Source: Selaginella tamariscina
Lineage: Eukaryota > Streptophyta > Lycopodiopsida > Selaginellales > Selaginellaceae
Assembly (NCBI GenBank): GCA_003024785.1
Contig: PUQB01000089.1
Span: 124,001 to 188,000 of the forward strand
Length of the DNA: 64,000 nucleotides
Reading direction: 5' to 3'
Below, piece by piece: positions 1 to 14,004 of the stretch. Position numbers and translations under genes: made by a program. Each line of letters begins with the position of its first letter. The first letter of the stretch is position 1. Below the pieces are notes generated by a model. It was not told the origin of the DNA and did not search any database. It was given only the letters and a program-made list of their open reading frames with translations.

Positions 1-600
1 TACAACGAGGACCACCCAGAACAAATCTAGGGCGTAATGAAACAGTTCTTACTTTTCACAGGTCTTCTACAGAGAGATAGTGTAGAATACATGACTAGAC
101 AGGAGTGTAACAATTATTTGGCTACCTACGAGAGAGTATATAATGTTCAATGTTTTGGATCTGTCCTGGGTGGTCCAAAACATAATATATTGCTGGAGAG
201 AGGAGCAAAGTTCATTCAAAGCACATTGCAAAGTTCATTGAACTCCGTTATTGCTGGAGAGAGGAGCCACTATCATAGGGCAATTGGTTAAAACATGGAT
301 GATGCATTCAACCCAGATCTGGTATACGTAATGCTGTCAAGAAACGACATGCAAGTCCAACTTGAAGCTATTGAGATGTTTGACATCAAACGATTGTGAA
401 CCTATTCCTTTATGAAACTTCTGAATAAATTCAAAAGTTAACAAATATTATATTTAGTAAATGGAGTGGTTGTCCTTTACATTTAGTGTTTAGTCAATTA
501 GTTGTGATGTTACAAAATGTTATAATAACTAGAAAATTCTCGTCTTCCTACATAATTGCATTATTAGCCAGTTAATCACGTTCCTAAACACTTGCTATTA
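1..600. other. Unassigned left edge with a short open frame
   Basis: An 84-codon frame at 37-291 (+) continues after one stop into a second open stretch to about 400. I recognise no domain, signal peptide or retroelement motif in it. Its position next to retroelement pieces makes transposon debris the most likely origin, but this is only an inference from context. Confidence 0.2.
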
Positions 601-604
601 AAAA

Positions 605-665
605 ATTAAGTTAATAGGACTTGAACTCACAACCTCCTTATGTCAAACCAAAGGACCTAAGTAAC
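605..665 (-). repeat. tRNA-like B-box fragment, possible SINE or retroelement end
   Basis: Read on the minus strand, this stretch contains GTTGTGAGTTCAAGTCC, close to the T-arm/B-box of a tRNA. No complete cloverleaf can be folded around it, so it is not called as a tRNA gene. A tRNA-derived SINE or retroelement remnant is the simplest explanation. Confidence 0.25.
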
Positions 666-779
666 CTGCCAATCCTGTAAATACAAACACAAAATTTTAC
701 TCATGCCCTTGATCCAGAAGGTGCAACCAGAGGCGTTTCTAATCACGCTTGGCTCTACTTACGCTTGACTTGCACCCAG

Positions 780-938
780 CTTGCTGGCTGTACTCGCATC
801 ACATGTCAAAGTTCATGTGATCGAGGGTTTTAGTTAGGCAAGGACAAGTGCACCAACCTTATTGGCTGTACTCGCATCACATGTCAAAGTTCATGTGATC
901 GAGGGGTTTAGCTAGGCAAGAACAAGTGTGCCAACCTT
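780..938. repeat. Two-copy tandem repeat, about 79 bp unit
   Basis: Two adjacent copies share the block TGGCTGTACTCGCATCACAT and the following 50 or so bases, with a few substitutions (for example TTAGTTAGGC versus TTAGCTAGGC). The pair lies just inside the primer-binding-site-like motif at 994-1005, so it may be internal sequence of that retroelement. Confidence 0.7.
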
Positions 939-993
939 AGTGGCGTGAGCTTTAAGCAAAGTTTATTCTCTAATGAGAATCAAACCTGGGACC

Positions 994-1020
994 GCTCTGA
1001 TACCAAATGTCAGAACACTT
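994..1020 (-). mobile_element. Primer binding site and LTR edge of an LTR retrotransposon
   Basis: The minus strand of 994-1005 reads TGGTATCAGAGC, the standard initiator-methionine tRNA primer binding site of plant LTR retrotransposons. It is preceded on that strand by an edge ending ...TCTGACA, so on the plus strand an LTR would start TGTCAGAACA at 1008. The element body would extend toward position 1. The other LTR end was not located, and the pol remnant at 1477 is in the opposite orientation, so it belongs to a different element. Confidence 0.6.
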
Positions 1021-1476
1021 TCTTTCTCCCTTATGCCAATTAGGCAAAGAGTCAATTGGTGTTTATAAAAGGGCCCCTAGTCGCAATGACGCAAGTATGC
1101 TTGGGTCTTTTTCCACATATCCTACAATCTTTACCCAAGTAGTCAACCCACCAGGTTAGAACTATAACAAAATTGGTTACACTTATAGAAGCTAAAGTGC
1201 AATTCTAGGAGAGGCTTGACCTTCGATGCTTGACAAGCTTCACAACAGGATAAGCATACTTAGACAAATACAAGTAATTTTAATGCATTTTATTTCTCTA
1301 TTGCTTCTCCAAAATTGTAGTAAACAATGCTCGAGCTTCCAGATCTAGTTTTTTAGCTGCACTTTTCACAAGGCTGTGATATTCTCGTCCCAGAGAATTT
1401 ATGAGAAGCTCTCTCTAGTTCTGAGCAAGAGTAGTGGTGTGTAGTAGCAAACTTAGAGTACTCGTCCCTCCTAGAG

Positions 1477-2880
1477 AATGGAACTTGGGAACTTGTGGAT
1501 CTTATGCAAAAAACCAATCAAGACAATGTGAATCTTTTGACTCAAGACTGGCTTGGATGGCAATATCAAGTACAATGCCAGATTAATCACCAAAGGTAAA
1601 AGGCCTAGACTTAGATTATAAAAGACTTTTTCTTTGGTCGTGAAGATGGCATTGATTAGGCTCTCCTCAACATTGCAACGCAACCCAATCTCAAAAGTGG
1701 AAGAGCTCAATGTCATGATAGCTTTCTTAAATAGTGATTTGGACAAAGATATTTTTGTCATGCAACCCAAGAGATTTTTAGTCCAAGGAAAAAATGCAAA
1801 GTCTACAAACTTTGCAAGGCGCTCTATGGACTCAAGCAATCTCCACGGTAGTGGTATGAAAAGATGAATAGTTACCTTCTCTCCATTGGATTCATGAGCA
1901 CCTCAGCAAACACCAACATCTATCTACACAAGTTAGGTTCGATTTGCATTTACCTTGCTCTTTATGTCGACAATTGTCTTCTCTTATGTCCCACGATAAA
2001 GGTGTTACTGAAGCTCAAGCACAAGTTACATGCACATTTCAAGATAATGGACCTTGAACCTAATGCTTTTCTGCCTCAGCATATAGTTCCTTCAAGATAG
2101 AGCGTCTGGCACCATTTAATTGTAGCAACGCAAATATACAAAAAACAAATTCTTTAGAAGTTTGGTCTTCTAGAGATCAACTTAGTAGCGACACCAATGA
2201 ATGTTGGTTTCAAACTTAGTAAGGACCAAGCTCCTCAACACTAGAAGAATAACATTAGATGAGCAGGATCCGTACAGGCAAATGGTAGGTAGTCTCATCT
2301 ACTTAGTGGTGTTACACGTCCGGATTTAGCATTGCAATGAAGTCTCTTAGTTTCTTGAGACTCCAGAACATGTTCACAGGCTTGCTGTGAAAACAAATTT
2401 TCCACTGCCTCAAGGAACTCAGAATTTTGCTCTCACTTACAACAAAGTTCCCACTAAAAGTATGCGCTTATTCGGTTTCACATATGCAGATTTTGCATAC
2501 GAGGTTGATCAGAGAAAGTCTGCCTCTGGTTACATATTCACTCTTGGAAGCAGCGGTAGACAATTATCATGCTCTCTTCGACTAAAGCGGAATATGTAGC
2601 AGTAACACAAGCAGGTAAGGAGTGCAGTAGGCTTTGCCAACTTTTGGATGGACTTCGTTATCCTCAAAGTGTAGCATCATCGGTTTATTGTGATAATCTT
2701 GATACGGTTGCTCTCACAACAACGTTCGGTATCAGGGGAGGACCAAGCACATCCAGGTGCACTTTCATTTCATTCGAGATCAACTAGTACATCTGCCACA
2801 TCTTTACCAAGGCTCTCCAGCTCACATGTTTTCAACGACACGTAACACACTTGGCGTCAACAAGATCTTTGCTAAGAATG
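1477..2880 (+). pseudogene. Decayed Ty1/copia pol (reverse transcriptase and RNase H)
   Basis: Several frames in the same direction give pieces of copia Pol. They include NGTWELVDL-like sequence at about 1480, the AFLNSDLDKDIFVMQP block of the reverse transcriptase near 1710, a YVDNCLLL segment near 1965 where an active enzyme has YVDD, and the RNase H end with SASGYIF near 2520 and SSTKAEYVAVTQAGKE near 2575. Stops and frameshifts break every domain, and no gag or integrase was seen, so this is a dead 3' half. The order of motifs and the match to plant copia elements make the family call secure. The missing second Asp of YVDD would abolish catalysis. Confidence 0.85.
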
Positions 2881-2892
2881 AGCGAGTGGGAG

Positions 2893-3300
2893 TGATACAA
2901 GATATTTCTGCATATTCTTCTAGTAGTTGTCTATGTAATTAGCAATTCAGCAGTATATGTAGCTTTTTTTCTTCAGTACATATAAAAGGGCATATATAAG
3001 GGTGATATTGGGGGATTTGTGCATTCTTGTTTTCTTCTTCTTGTTCGTATCTTGGTATCGGATGGAAGCGGCATGGAGAATGCAGAAAGGCAGGGCAGGA
3101 AGCGGCAGTACCCTGCAGACATGCAAGGAGACCGAAGCTAGAGGTGGCATGCAGCAGTGTGACTCGGTGACGACCACATGGAAACCAGATGGTGACCAAG
3201 TGACAATTAGAAGTCATATCATATCAGTTCAAGAGGGAGTGCGGAGAATATTTGCCTTGTTATATGGTGTTCTTACGTGGATCACATGGATTAAATAATT
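2893..3300 (+). mobile_element. Probable 3' LTR of the copia remnant
   Basis: Just after the RNase H end, a purine-rich GAGTGGGAG run (about 2884-2892) is followed by TGATACAAGATATTTC, as expected for a polypurine tract and LTR start. A TATAAAAGGGCATATATAAG block near 2980 resembles an LTR promoter. No second LTR copy is in the window and the right edge is not defined, so the end at 3300 is approximate. A 98-codon frame inside it has no recognisable domain. Confidence 0.45.
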
Positions 3301-3479
3301 CACGGTGTTCCTGTTTAAAAAGAAGTTGAAGATTCGGACTGATTGATGTATATAAAAACTTGCACATAATGTTTTTATTATAGAATTTTTAATTGATATA
3401 TATTTTCAACACTTATGCCTCTGTATGAATTTAATTTTTTATATTTATTAATTTTTGAATATTTGTCTTTCTATTCGTC

Positions 3480-4640
3480 GCTGCAGGATCACAGCAGCAG
3501 TTTCCTATTTGAGGCCGTAGGATCATTGATCATTTGCATCAGCTGCTTGTTTATAAGAGCTTCGTAATCTCCCAATGAACATGACAATGGAAATCATCTT
3601 TAAAATCATTGCTTAAGTGTTTACCTGCCAAGTTCAGCTCGTACTCAGTCCCGAACAAGTAGAAAACAGGTAACTTCAATCTCTTAGATAAGATAAAAGT
3701 GTATATATCATATTTTACTTGTTTACTTCACTTTATAATGCCATTTGCAGTTTGCTAATCTCATATATACAATGTGTAGACATGTATCTCTCTCTTAACT
3801 ATTTATGGTTTCTTAGGAATGGGATCACGGGATTCTTCACAAGAGAATGCGTCGGGTTCTTTAGAAGAGGATAAAATGAAAAGCAGTGAGGAGAAAGAAG
3901 AAGTTGAATATCCTCCTCTGATTGGACTAGGCCGTTCAAGTGACGGTGTTTACGGGGTGAGTGAGAAGCATGTGTTAAAGATTTTGATTCCAGATATATA
4001 AATAGATTACAAGGAAGAATCAGCTGCACAGGTAGCTGCATTTGAGGTTGCAAGAGGAACTATCAAGGTTCCCAGAGTGTGTGGTGCATGGGGAAGTGCG
4101 GAAGAGTTTTATGGCTCTGAAGAAACCCGCGGCTTAATAGATATGAATACTTACCTTGGCTAATCCTTATAATGGAGAGACTTTATGATGTAGAGCCTGT
4201 TTGGTTTAGAGGTTATTGTGCGGTTTTGAAATATGCAGGTTATGATTTGGTTCAAGTGATAAGAGAGCTCGGCAAGTTATTTGCAGAAATGTTCTTCATC
4301 AAAGGGTATACGTTTGAAGATGTGGAGTTGGTTCTTTGTAGTGCAGGACTTTATTTGATAGATTTTAGCTACTGTAAGCCAGCCCGAGGTATTTCTGCTA
4401 AACATGTGGTGAGCCACATCTACGACTCCATTGTGGATCTACATGAAGCTCAGTTGCTTCCACGGCCAGGTACAAGTCTGCATGAAGCCTTTCGAGATAG
4501 CTTTGTCGAGGTGGCGACCGCTTACCGCCGGAACTGGCAGAGGATATAATATCTGAATGTTTCACAGCTGATCGTCTTGGGGTAGGTGAATCCAAGAGTT
4601 CTGATACAAGATGTGATACCCGGAGCTGATATCTGAACGT
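3480..4640 (+). pseudogene. Family A copy 1: kinase-fold-like gene with 5'-UTR intron
   Basis: The start codon is 3819, chosen because copy 2 (41836) has the same MGSRDS start just after a matching 5'-UTR intron (here 3670-3816, GT-AG). The protein opens with an acidic Ser/Glu-rich stretch, then a Gly-rich loop-like GLGRSSDGVYGVSEKHVLKI with a candidate ATP-binding Lys, a hinge-like IMERLYD, a helix RELGKLFAEMFF and LYLIDFSYC, resembling the kinase LIDFG metal site. Where RIO/APH-type kinases have HxD and Asn, it has FED and no Asn, so activity is doubtful. An in-frame TAA stands at about 3999 (copy 2 has CAA). Single-base losses at about 4154 and 4513 break the frame; past the latter another frame stays open through LPPELAEDII and TADRLGV, a tail shared with copy 2. 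Kinase kinship is inferred from motif order only. It is either a recent pseudogene or an error-broken gene. Confidence 0.55.
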
Positions 4641-6480
4641 TTCACAATTTCAATTACTATTTATATTTGACTAAAACTAGATAATTAAAATACACATGTA
4701 CACAAATATTTTCACACTTAGAATTATGATTTAAGAGTTCCCATAATTCTAAATAGGATAATTTAATATTTAACAGATTCAAAAACATTTTTACAATCTA
4801 GGATAAAAGATATTTCTTATTATTAATTTTAAAATTAAAATAATAACTGAACTAATAAACTTATAATTACGTTTTAATCCCATTTTAATTTTATTGCACT
4901 TGAATTTGAATTAAAAAGTATTTACATTTCACTTTTATTTTTTAAAAATTTATCTTCTATTATGTATTATATTTTTTAATCATCACAACACACACAAGCA
5001 CTAGATTGTCTTAGAAGATACAAATGTTTTTTATAAACTTTATTAAAAATTGTCACAAAAAACAATAAAAAAAAAAACTCAAACTTATGGCTTTATTAGC
5101 TCAATTTTCTTTTAATTATTTTTATTGTAGTTGAACATCGTTACTAGTTTATAGATTAAAATTGATAGTTAGGTTCCTAACATATTTTAACAAAAGAAAA
5201 AATAAAATAAAATTGGTTTACATTTTGAAAACATAATGTAATTCTTCTCTTGCTCTAACATAAAAGTATATATCCCATGATGCTTAAAAGGCTCATGTAG
5301 AAATCATATTAAATATATTATATTTATTTGAAGAGCTTTTTTACAACCTTTTAAATGGCCAAGCATATTGAAAGTAAATGTGTAACACACACATGCACAC
5401 ACGTGTGAGTGTGTGTCACTCACACATAGACGTGATGTTTATGGTAGAGTAATATAATGTAATAAATATATAAACATAACATAATAAAGTAATAAACAAC
5501 ATAAACATAAATGGTAGAATATAAACATAAGGTGAGAATATTAAATATAATAGGTTTAAATTTACAAAGAGAAATTATTAATTAGTATATTTATTTTTAT
5601 AATATTAATAATTAATTATATGTATTGAAACATTCTGAACCTTTTCTAACTCATTTAATACTAATAGGAAAATTTTAAAATGGCAATAAAATGTATTAAT
5701 ATTCATTTTAGTTATGTTTGCAGCAAAATATATAGATTTGCAACCAAGTTATAATTTGTACTTTTAGAAAAGTATATATAAATGATAATATATATTATTT
5801 TATACACAACAAACCTAAAAAGTTAATAAGTTTTACTATTTTTAAAATGAGAGCTAATAATGATAATTTAATAATGTATGTGTTGATTTTTAATAATTAT
5901 ATATTAAAATGTTTTCATATAAAAAATGAATGTGCATATGAACATTCACTTCTTTATAAATTGTTATAAAACATTCACCATTTTGTATAGAAAGAAGCAC
6001 TTATATAAATAATGAGATTTATAATATGAATATTTTTTTAAAGATTGTGTTTTTCTTTTTAAGAAATACAATCGTATAAATTTATTTCCTTCATTTGTAA
6101 AATTAAATTCATGTAATTCCTACATTAAAAACAAAAAGAAAACAATAAATACACACAAATAAATGAAAAGTAAGAAAAAATAAATACTTAAAAAGAAAAA
6201 AATGATTATATATAATTCCTTCACAACACAATGAATACATAAATAAACACTTAGTCATATATACACAATGTAATATATCTATATATATATATATATATAA
6301 ATTTAAGCATGTGCTCTCACAAGCACTAATACAAAAGACAAAAGACTTTAAAAATTTATGAAATGAAATGAAATGACAAAAAAAAATTAATGTGAAGATT
6401 AATTTTGATTGTTTATGTCAAATTCCATATAAATCTTTAAATAAAACATGAACATTCTTAAATATGAAAACTTTTAAACA
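4640..6480. other. AT-rich spacer without genes
   Basis: No coding frame, RNA gene or transposon domain was seen. The stretch is dominated by A/T runs, with a CA/TG-rich palindromic patch near 5385-5425 (ACACACATGCACACACGTGT and its near-complement) and a TA run at 6279-6298. Confidence 0.6.
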
Positions 6481-6494
6481 ATATATTTTAAAAA

Positions 6495-6720
6495 AATACG
6501 GTTAACTTGCATAATACCACCTCTCTTAATTATTCGTTAATTTGGAGCGCCGCCTAAATATGGTGGTGCCTTAAATATAATGAAAATGAAATATTATAAT
6601 AATACATACATGGGCAGAATAATATGTGTGCATATGATACACATGCACAATAAACATGGGCAAGACAATATATGTGTGCATGTGATACACACACATTAGA
6701 GATTAATTATGAATTTTAAT
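6495..6720. repeat. Partial foldback element, copy related to 7700-8095
   Basis: The block TGCATAATACCACCTCTC, then TTAATTTGGAGCGCCGCC and a GC-rich mini-hairpin (gcgccgcc...ggtggtgcc around TAAATAT), closely matches 7700-7770. It is followed by TGTGTGCATGTGATACAC segments like those at 7850-7890. Only the left part of the related element is recognisable here. Confidence 0.5.
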
Positions 6721-7699
6721 TAAAAAAAAACCTGATTATACAAACACACATATGGCTACACTAGGCAAAATTAGATAATCATAACAAAAAAAAAAACATT
6801 AGATAAAGAAATTTAGATTTAAATCAAAAATTAACAAATTTAATTTTTTAAAGATTAATAAGTATTCATTATCATTTATCATTATTTTAAACTTCTTTAT
6901 CCTCTTAATTTCAAGAATAAAATCAAACCTTATTATATTTTAATAAATTAATTAAATAAAAAATTAATTATTTATTTAAAATTAATCAGTAATGTAACAT
7001 TTCCACTCAACATTTATGTTATATAAAATCGAAAAGCTTTTAAAATTAAATTTTTATTAAAGCTTAAACAATTGAAAAATCTTTTAAATTAAGATTTTAT
7101 TAAAGCTTGATAATTCTTTATGACTTTAAATTTTAAAAAATTCATAAACTAGATTGAATTTGAACGTGAGATGTACACATAATTACTCTCGTGGCTTATA
7201 ACTGGTTAAACAAGAATTAAGAGATATCTTTAATACTAATTATTATAATGCATGATAAATCATGTTATTTATTCAGTAAATTAATAATTTTATTTAATAG
7301 AGATGTAAAAAATGTAGTTTAAATTCTTTTTACCTTTTTTTAACTTTCATTCATTTAATGTATATTACAATATTTAAGAATAATGATGACTTCTTTATCA
7401 AAACTAATATTAATGAATGTAATTTCAATAAACATTCATGATCCTAATACATGGGACTATGTAATAATGATATATTAATAATAATATTATTAGTATTACA
7501 ATAACATTTATTAGTATTACCATAATACTTTTATTATGATTTTGATTACTTTATTGTCATTCCTGTTTATTTACCACGATTATGTAAGAAAGCAGTAATT
7601 TCTAATTAAAATTAAAAATACATATCTAAATTATTAAAATAATTCTTTTTCAATTTACTTAGTCTCTATTTTATTTTGTTTATGATTTTAATGGGGTTA

Positions 7700-7929
7700 G
7701 AATGCATAATACCGCTCACCCTCAATTATTCACTAATTTGGGGTCGCCGCCCAAATACGGCGGCTCCCTAATCAACCCAATGAAGCCAGATGTGTATGTG
7801 TGTGTATAATCATTTTTTTAAAAATTAAAAGTCATAATTAATCTATATGTGTGCATGTGATAATATATGTGTGCATGTGATACATGCAACATATATTATC
7901 CTGCTCACATTTATCGCACATGTGTATAT

Positions 7930-7966
<37 letters not shown>

Positions 7967-8095
7967 ACGTGCACACACATGTATTGTCCTGCCCACGTAT
8001 ATATTATCGTAATATTTCATCTTCACTGTATTTAGGGCACTGCCATATTTGGGCAGTGCCCCCAGACTAGTGGCTAATTTGGGGGATTATGTAGG
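7700..8095. mobile_element. Foldback or MITE-like non-autonomous element
   Basis: The left end carries CTAATTTGGGGTCGCCGCCC followed by AAATACGGCGGC, a small hairpin. The right end carries GGGCACTGCCATATTTGGGCAGTGCCC, also a hairpin, and CTAATTTGGGGG. The interior has inverted TGTGCATGTGATA and CACACATGTAT segments around a TA microsatellite (7935-7963). There is no coding capacity. Paired hairpin ends suggest a foldback or MITE-type insertion. No clean target duplication could be defined. Confidence 0.4.
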
Positions 8096-8289
8096 TGACC
8101 CTTCACTTTGTTAATGAATTTAAAGTGGTAAAATATGTAATATGATTTAAAAATTAAAACTGAAATGTACCCATGTTTAAGAGTCAATAATAAGATTAAA
8201 AGCAAATACATGTATAGTGACATATGGATGGTGATTGATTACATGTGTTAGTGTTGTGTCACATGCACATATAATTACAATGTAATATG

Positions 8290-9060
8290 GTTATTTTAAA
8301 AATTATTCACTATTACTTTTTTATTTTATTTACTTCAATTTCAAATTATTAAAAATTAAGTATTTATATTTAATTAATATAATTCTATTTCATTAAAATT
8401 CCAACATAATTAAATAAAATAACAAAATATTTTATTAAATTTTAAATAAAGTGACTAATATTTGGATTTGATAAATAAATAGTTATATTATATTTTATAG
8501 AAATTATATATAAATTTTGGAAAATAATTTTATTTCATTTTTAATTATTTTTAATGTTATTTTTATTTTAAATTTTTTATAATGGCTAAAATCTTAAATG
8601 TTTATGTTATATTTAAAAGTATTTATGGTAAATTGACTTGTTGTATTTTTACGTTTTATAGAAATTTAGTAAATTTAAACAAAATATGTAGTTTTTAAAA
8701 ATTCTGAGGATATATTTGTGAATATGGGAAACTTCATGGGATATATGTAATTTTTCCTAGGTTTAATTATCAGATGTATCATAATAAAAATAAGTTTTAT
8801 AATAATAATATGAAAAATAATTTACAAATATAATAAAAAGTTTTGCTAAAATTATCACCATAATATATGTGCATGTATACGAAAATCAATTCAAACTTTT
8901 GTCGGTAAACTATGTGCCAAGGGGTTATTCACGAGGAATACGAGCGGATGACATGTATGCATACACACATCTCAAATACACTAGTAGAGAGTCATTTTGT
9001 TATCGAGTCAATCCATACGTACACATAAGATTACATTTTTGCAGACATGCGCATGCATGC
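8290..9060. repeat. Dispersed AT-rich repeat, copy upstream of the 9.2 kb gene
   Basis: This block matches 40640-41290 in the same orientation (shared stretches include AAATAAAGTGACTAATATTTGG, split here by small indels, ATATGTAATTTTTCCTAG versus ATATGTAATGTTTCCTAG, AAAATCAATTCAAACTT and AGAGTCATTTTGTTATC). An inverted relative lies at 37955-38640. In both direct copies a gene on the plus strand begins 100-300 bp after the repeat. It has no coding capacity. Confidence 0.6.
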
Positions 9061-9103
9061 ATATATATATATATAATAATATATATATATATATATATAT
9101 ATA
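9059..9103. repeat. TA microsatellite
   Basis: Two adjoining runs of TA, interrupted once, sit at the junction between the dispersed repeat and the GC-richer gene-like island that follows. Confidence 0.9.
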
Positions 9104-9229
9104 GTATTTAGAATAGATAATACATTTCAGCAGATATATCACGCTGAGAGTAACCTAGTCTATCAAACTTATTAGACATACATACATACATGATTTAAAG
9201 ATAGTGCAGGCTGCCGCTGAACTAAGCTC

Positions 9230-9990
9230 ACGGAATCAGAATCCATGGATAGACCATAAACTCGAGCGCCATGGCGACGTATTGCAGGAGAGTGGGGGTT
9301 TGCTGAAATGTTGAATGTTCCATGTTCTGAGGATACTCCATTGAGGAACAATGTGGTTAGATGGATGTGCAAATTCTGTGGCCAAAGAAAGACAGGGAGT
9401 GGTTCTAGGAGCACTTGATGCATTTTGGCCGGCCAAGTACGGACGATTTGGACAGGCAATTGTCTGCTGCACGAGATTTTCTACGGCCTCGAGAGATCGA
9501 TTCTTTACAAGCGAGGGATCCCACATTTGGAGGAGGCGGCAGCATAGCATCATGCGACGAAGTTTACAACAAGGGTGGCCATTAGGGTTAGATACCAACA
9601 CGAACAGTGGCCACCAGAACAAGACAGCATGGTGCTCATTCACAAGGTTCTAGATCTGCATCAATGACTAGACTCGCGAGGGAAGTACATTGCAAGTGGT
9701 TTGCACAGAGGGGACCGTTTTCGACTTGATAGACTTGTATACGAAGGGAGTCGACTCATGCACAGAGAGAGCTAAAAGATGCCCAATATGCTGTTGCACA
9801 GGCAGCTTATATGATGGATGAGTAGTACAAAATGTATCGTTACAAACTCGTGCATATGATCTGTTGTACTGACTTGCAGTCATTAGACATCCAGCCTTCA
9901 CAGGAAAGCAACAGAATGTGTCCCGGATCTGTAATGCCAAGCTACAGACAATTGCATAGAGAATTACTTGACAGTGTAAATTAGTACATG
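9230..9990 (+). pseudogene. Unknown gene-like island with a BED-finger-like motif
   Basis: This island is clearly richer in G and C than its surroundings and has long open stretches on the plus strand that switch frame. One stretch gives VVRWMCKFCGQRKTGSGS, and the next frame continues with EHLMHFGRPSTDDLDRQL, so together C-x2-C and H-x2-H have the spacing of a BED zinc finger as found in hAT transposases and BED proteins. A third open stretch gives ELKDAQYAVAQAAYMMDE, possibly helical. No hAT catalytic core or dimerisation motif was found. I cannot assign a function. It may be a hAT-derived fragment or a broken host gene, and overlapping minus-strand frames are probably shadows. Confidence 0.35.
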
Positions 9991-10281
9991 GTGGGTAGTT
10001 TATAGTAGTGCACATACATAGTTATATATAAGTAAACATCTAATTACTAAGTGCTATGTGTCTTCAGAAATACAAAGAAACTATGGATCGAGTCAGAAGC
10101 AAGACATGGGGTGGGTGAGGACACCATGTGATCAACCTAATCTAGTGGTGAACTTTATAACTTGTTCCCCTACTGTGCTAGAGATTTTCAAAATAAGAAT
10201 TATGTTTTTTAAACAGCCACAAATTTGTTATATCTCAATAGTCACAATGCAGATATTAACTCGTATCATGTCGGTCCATAA

Positions 10282-12560
<2,279 letters not shown>

Positions 12561-12599
12561 AATCACTTCAAAAACCACTTGGCTAGCACGTCCGAGGTG

Positions 12600-14000
12600 G
12601 CTAAGAAAGAGCTATTTTATGAACAACCGAGTCCCTATTTCGTTATCACCTGATGACCTTGTACAATGCCATCCAAATTGCACAACACTTAAAGATGGTG
12701 CTTGCCTTCCTTTGTTACTCATGGCTAATTTGGGATTACTTGGACCAGTCCTCTTCTCCAGTTGCTCATCCACAACCCATGGAGTAGATGTTTTAATTTC
12801 ATAAGTTGTGTTTTTAGCCCATGCGACAAGGATAGGAACGAAAACGTTGGTTGTGGGTACAGAGGCCGTGGATGTGGTTAACAACATGGACATGGCATAC
12901 AATGTTTTGAGTATAAAATTATTAATTCGCAGTTCATTATCGTTCAAGTTCTTTTATGTTAAATGTTGATGCTTATTATGGGCACAGTTGTTACATCATC
13001 TTTAGAACCCACATCATTACATAATCTCTGTAAATTGAATTGGCACAACACACTTGAAACTATGAAGTTAACGGATAATAAATGCACTCAAAATTCTCGA
13101 GTTGGTGGCAAATGTTAATCAGTTTTTAAAACCATGTTGCAAAGTTTACAATAGTAAAGGATTTTCTTTATTCATGGGACCAACTAGCATATGTACTCCA
13201 CCTTGGTTGGTAATCCTGTCATGTTATGCACTTCATTTTTTTATGCTTTACACGATGACCCTCTTTATGGTCACCTCAAGTTTCATAAAATGTTGAACAA
13301 ATTATGTTTATGATTTATTGGCCTCATCTTCGATATAACCTTCATTAATATTTATAAACATGTTATCTTTATTAAGTTTGAAATCCTTGATTCACTCTTC
13401 TTAATGGTCGTTTACAATCTATTTAAGTTCATCATTTTTTTGAGCTGGTTGCATATGATCTCATTGGTCTGTTCACAACAATGACAATAAGTAATACATA
13501 TGTTATTATTTTGTCAGACTACTTGACATGTATGTGGAGGTTCAAGTTCTTTCGGAGGCCAAGACAACTCATATGATAGATTTCTTGTTTCATTAAGTGG
13601 TTGACGAATGTACAGGATTGAAAGAATCTTGTACAAAAATCTATGAATGCACATGTATATATCTAGAGTATATTCTTTAAGATTAAGGGCTTCATTTCAT
13701 AATCGAAAATTTGAGTTTGCTAATTACTAGGTTGGTAATCAAACAATTTTTCACGACACCCTATCATTCAGAAATTGATGGTTTAGTGGAGCAACTCAAT
13801 CATATTTTTAAATGCATGCTATCTAAGTATGTGAATCAGCACCAAACCAATTAAGATTAGTACTTGCTCATCCTTTTGTTTGTATGATGTTTTTTATCCA
13901 TTAGTTCATTAGAGTCTCCCCATTTCATTCCTTATACAGTCGTTTCCTTGTGTCTCTTTTTAATGTTGGTTCCCCTTAAGATTGGGTCCTTAAGTGTACA
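12600..14000 (+). pseudogene. Decayed Ty3/gypsy element, integrase region
   Basis: Frames on the plus strand show pieces of a Ty3-type integrase in the right order. HDDPLYGHLKFHKML near 13255 and FYWPHL near 13315 match the HHCC zinc-binding domain. YDLIGPFTTMTISN near 13450, followed by SDYLTMYVEVQ near 13520, matches the catalytic-core start. TTPYHSEIDGLVEQLNHIFK near 13757 and YVNQHQTN match the segment carrying the catalytic Glu. Many stops and indels break it. The part before 13000 has open frames on both strands with no recognisable domain and may be degraded gag or protease. No LTRs were found, so this is an old fragment. Confidence 0.7.
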
Positions 14001-14004
14001 CGAC

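Noticed and set aside
605..665. tRNA gene
   Set aside because: Only a T-arm-like word is present; no full cloverleaf or A-box at the right distance.
3799..4053. 84-codon minus-strand frame over the start of family A copy 1
   Set aside because: It lies antisense to a conserved plus-strand frame and is not conserved in copy 2 as a protein.
7838..8070. Overlapping short frames on both strands
   Set aside because: They are translations of TA and TG microsatellite sequence.
9236..9643. 135-codon minus-strand frame
   Set aside because: It has no recognisable domain, and the plus strand carries the C-x2-C...H-x2-H motif and the longer open stretches, so this is probably a shadow.
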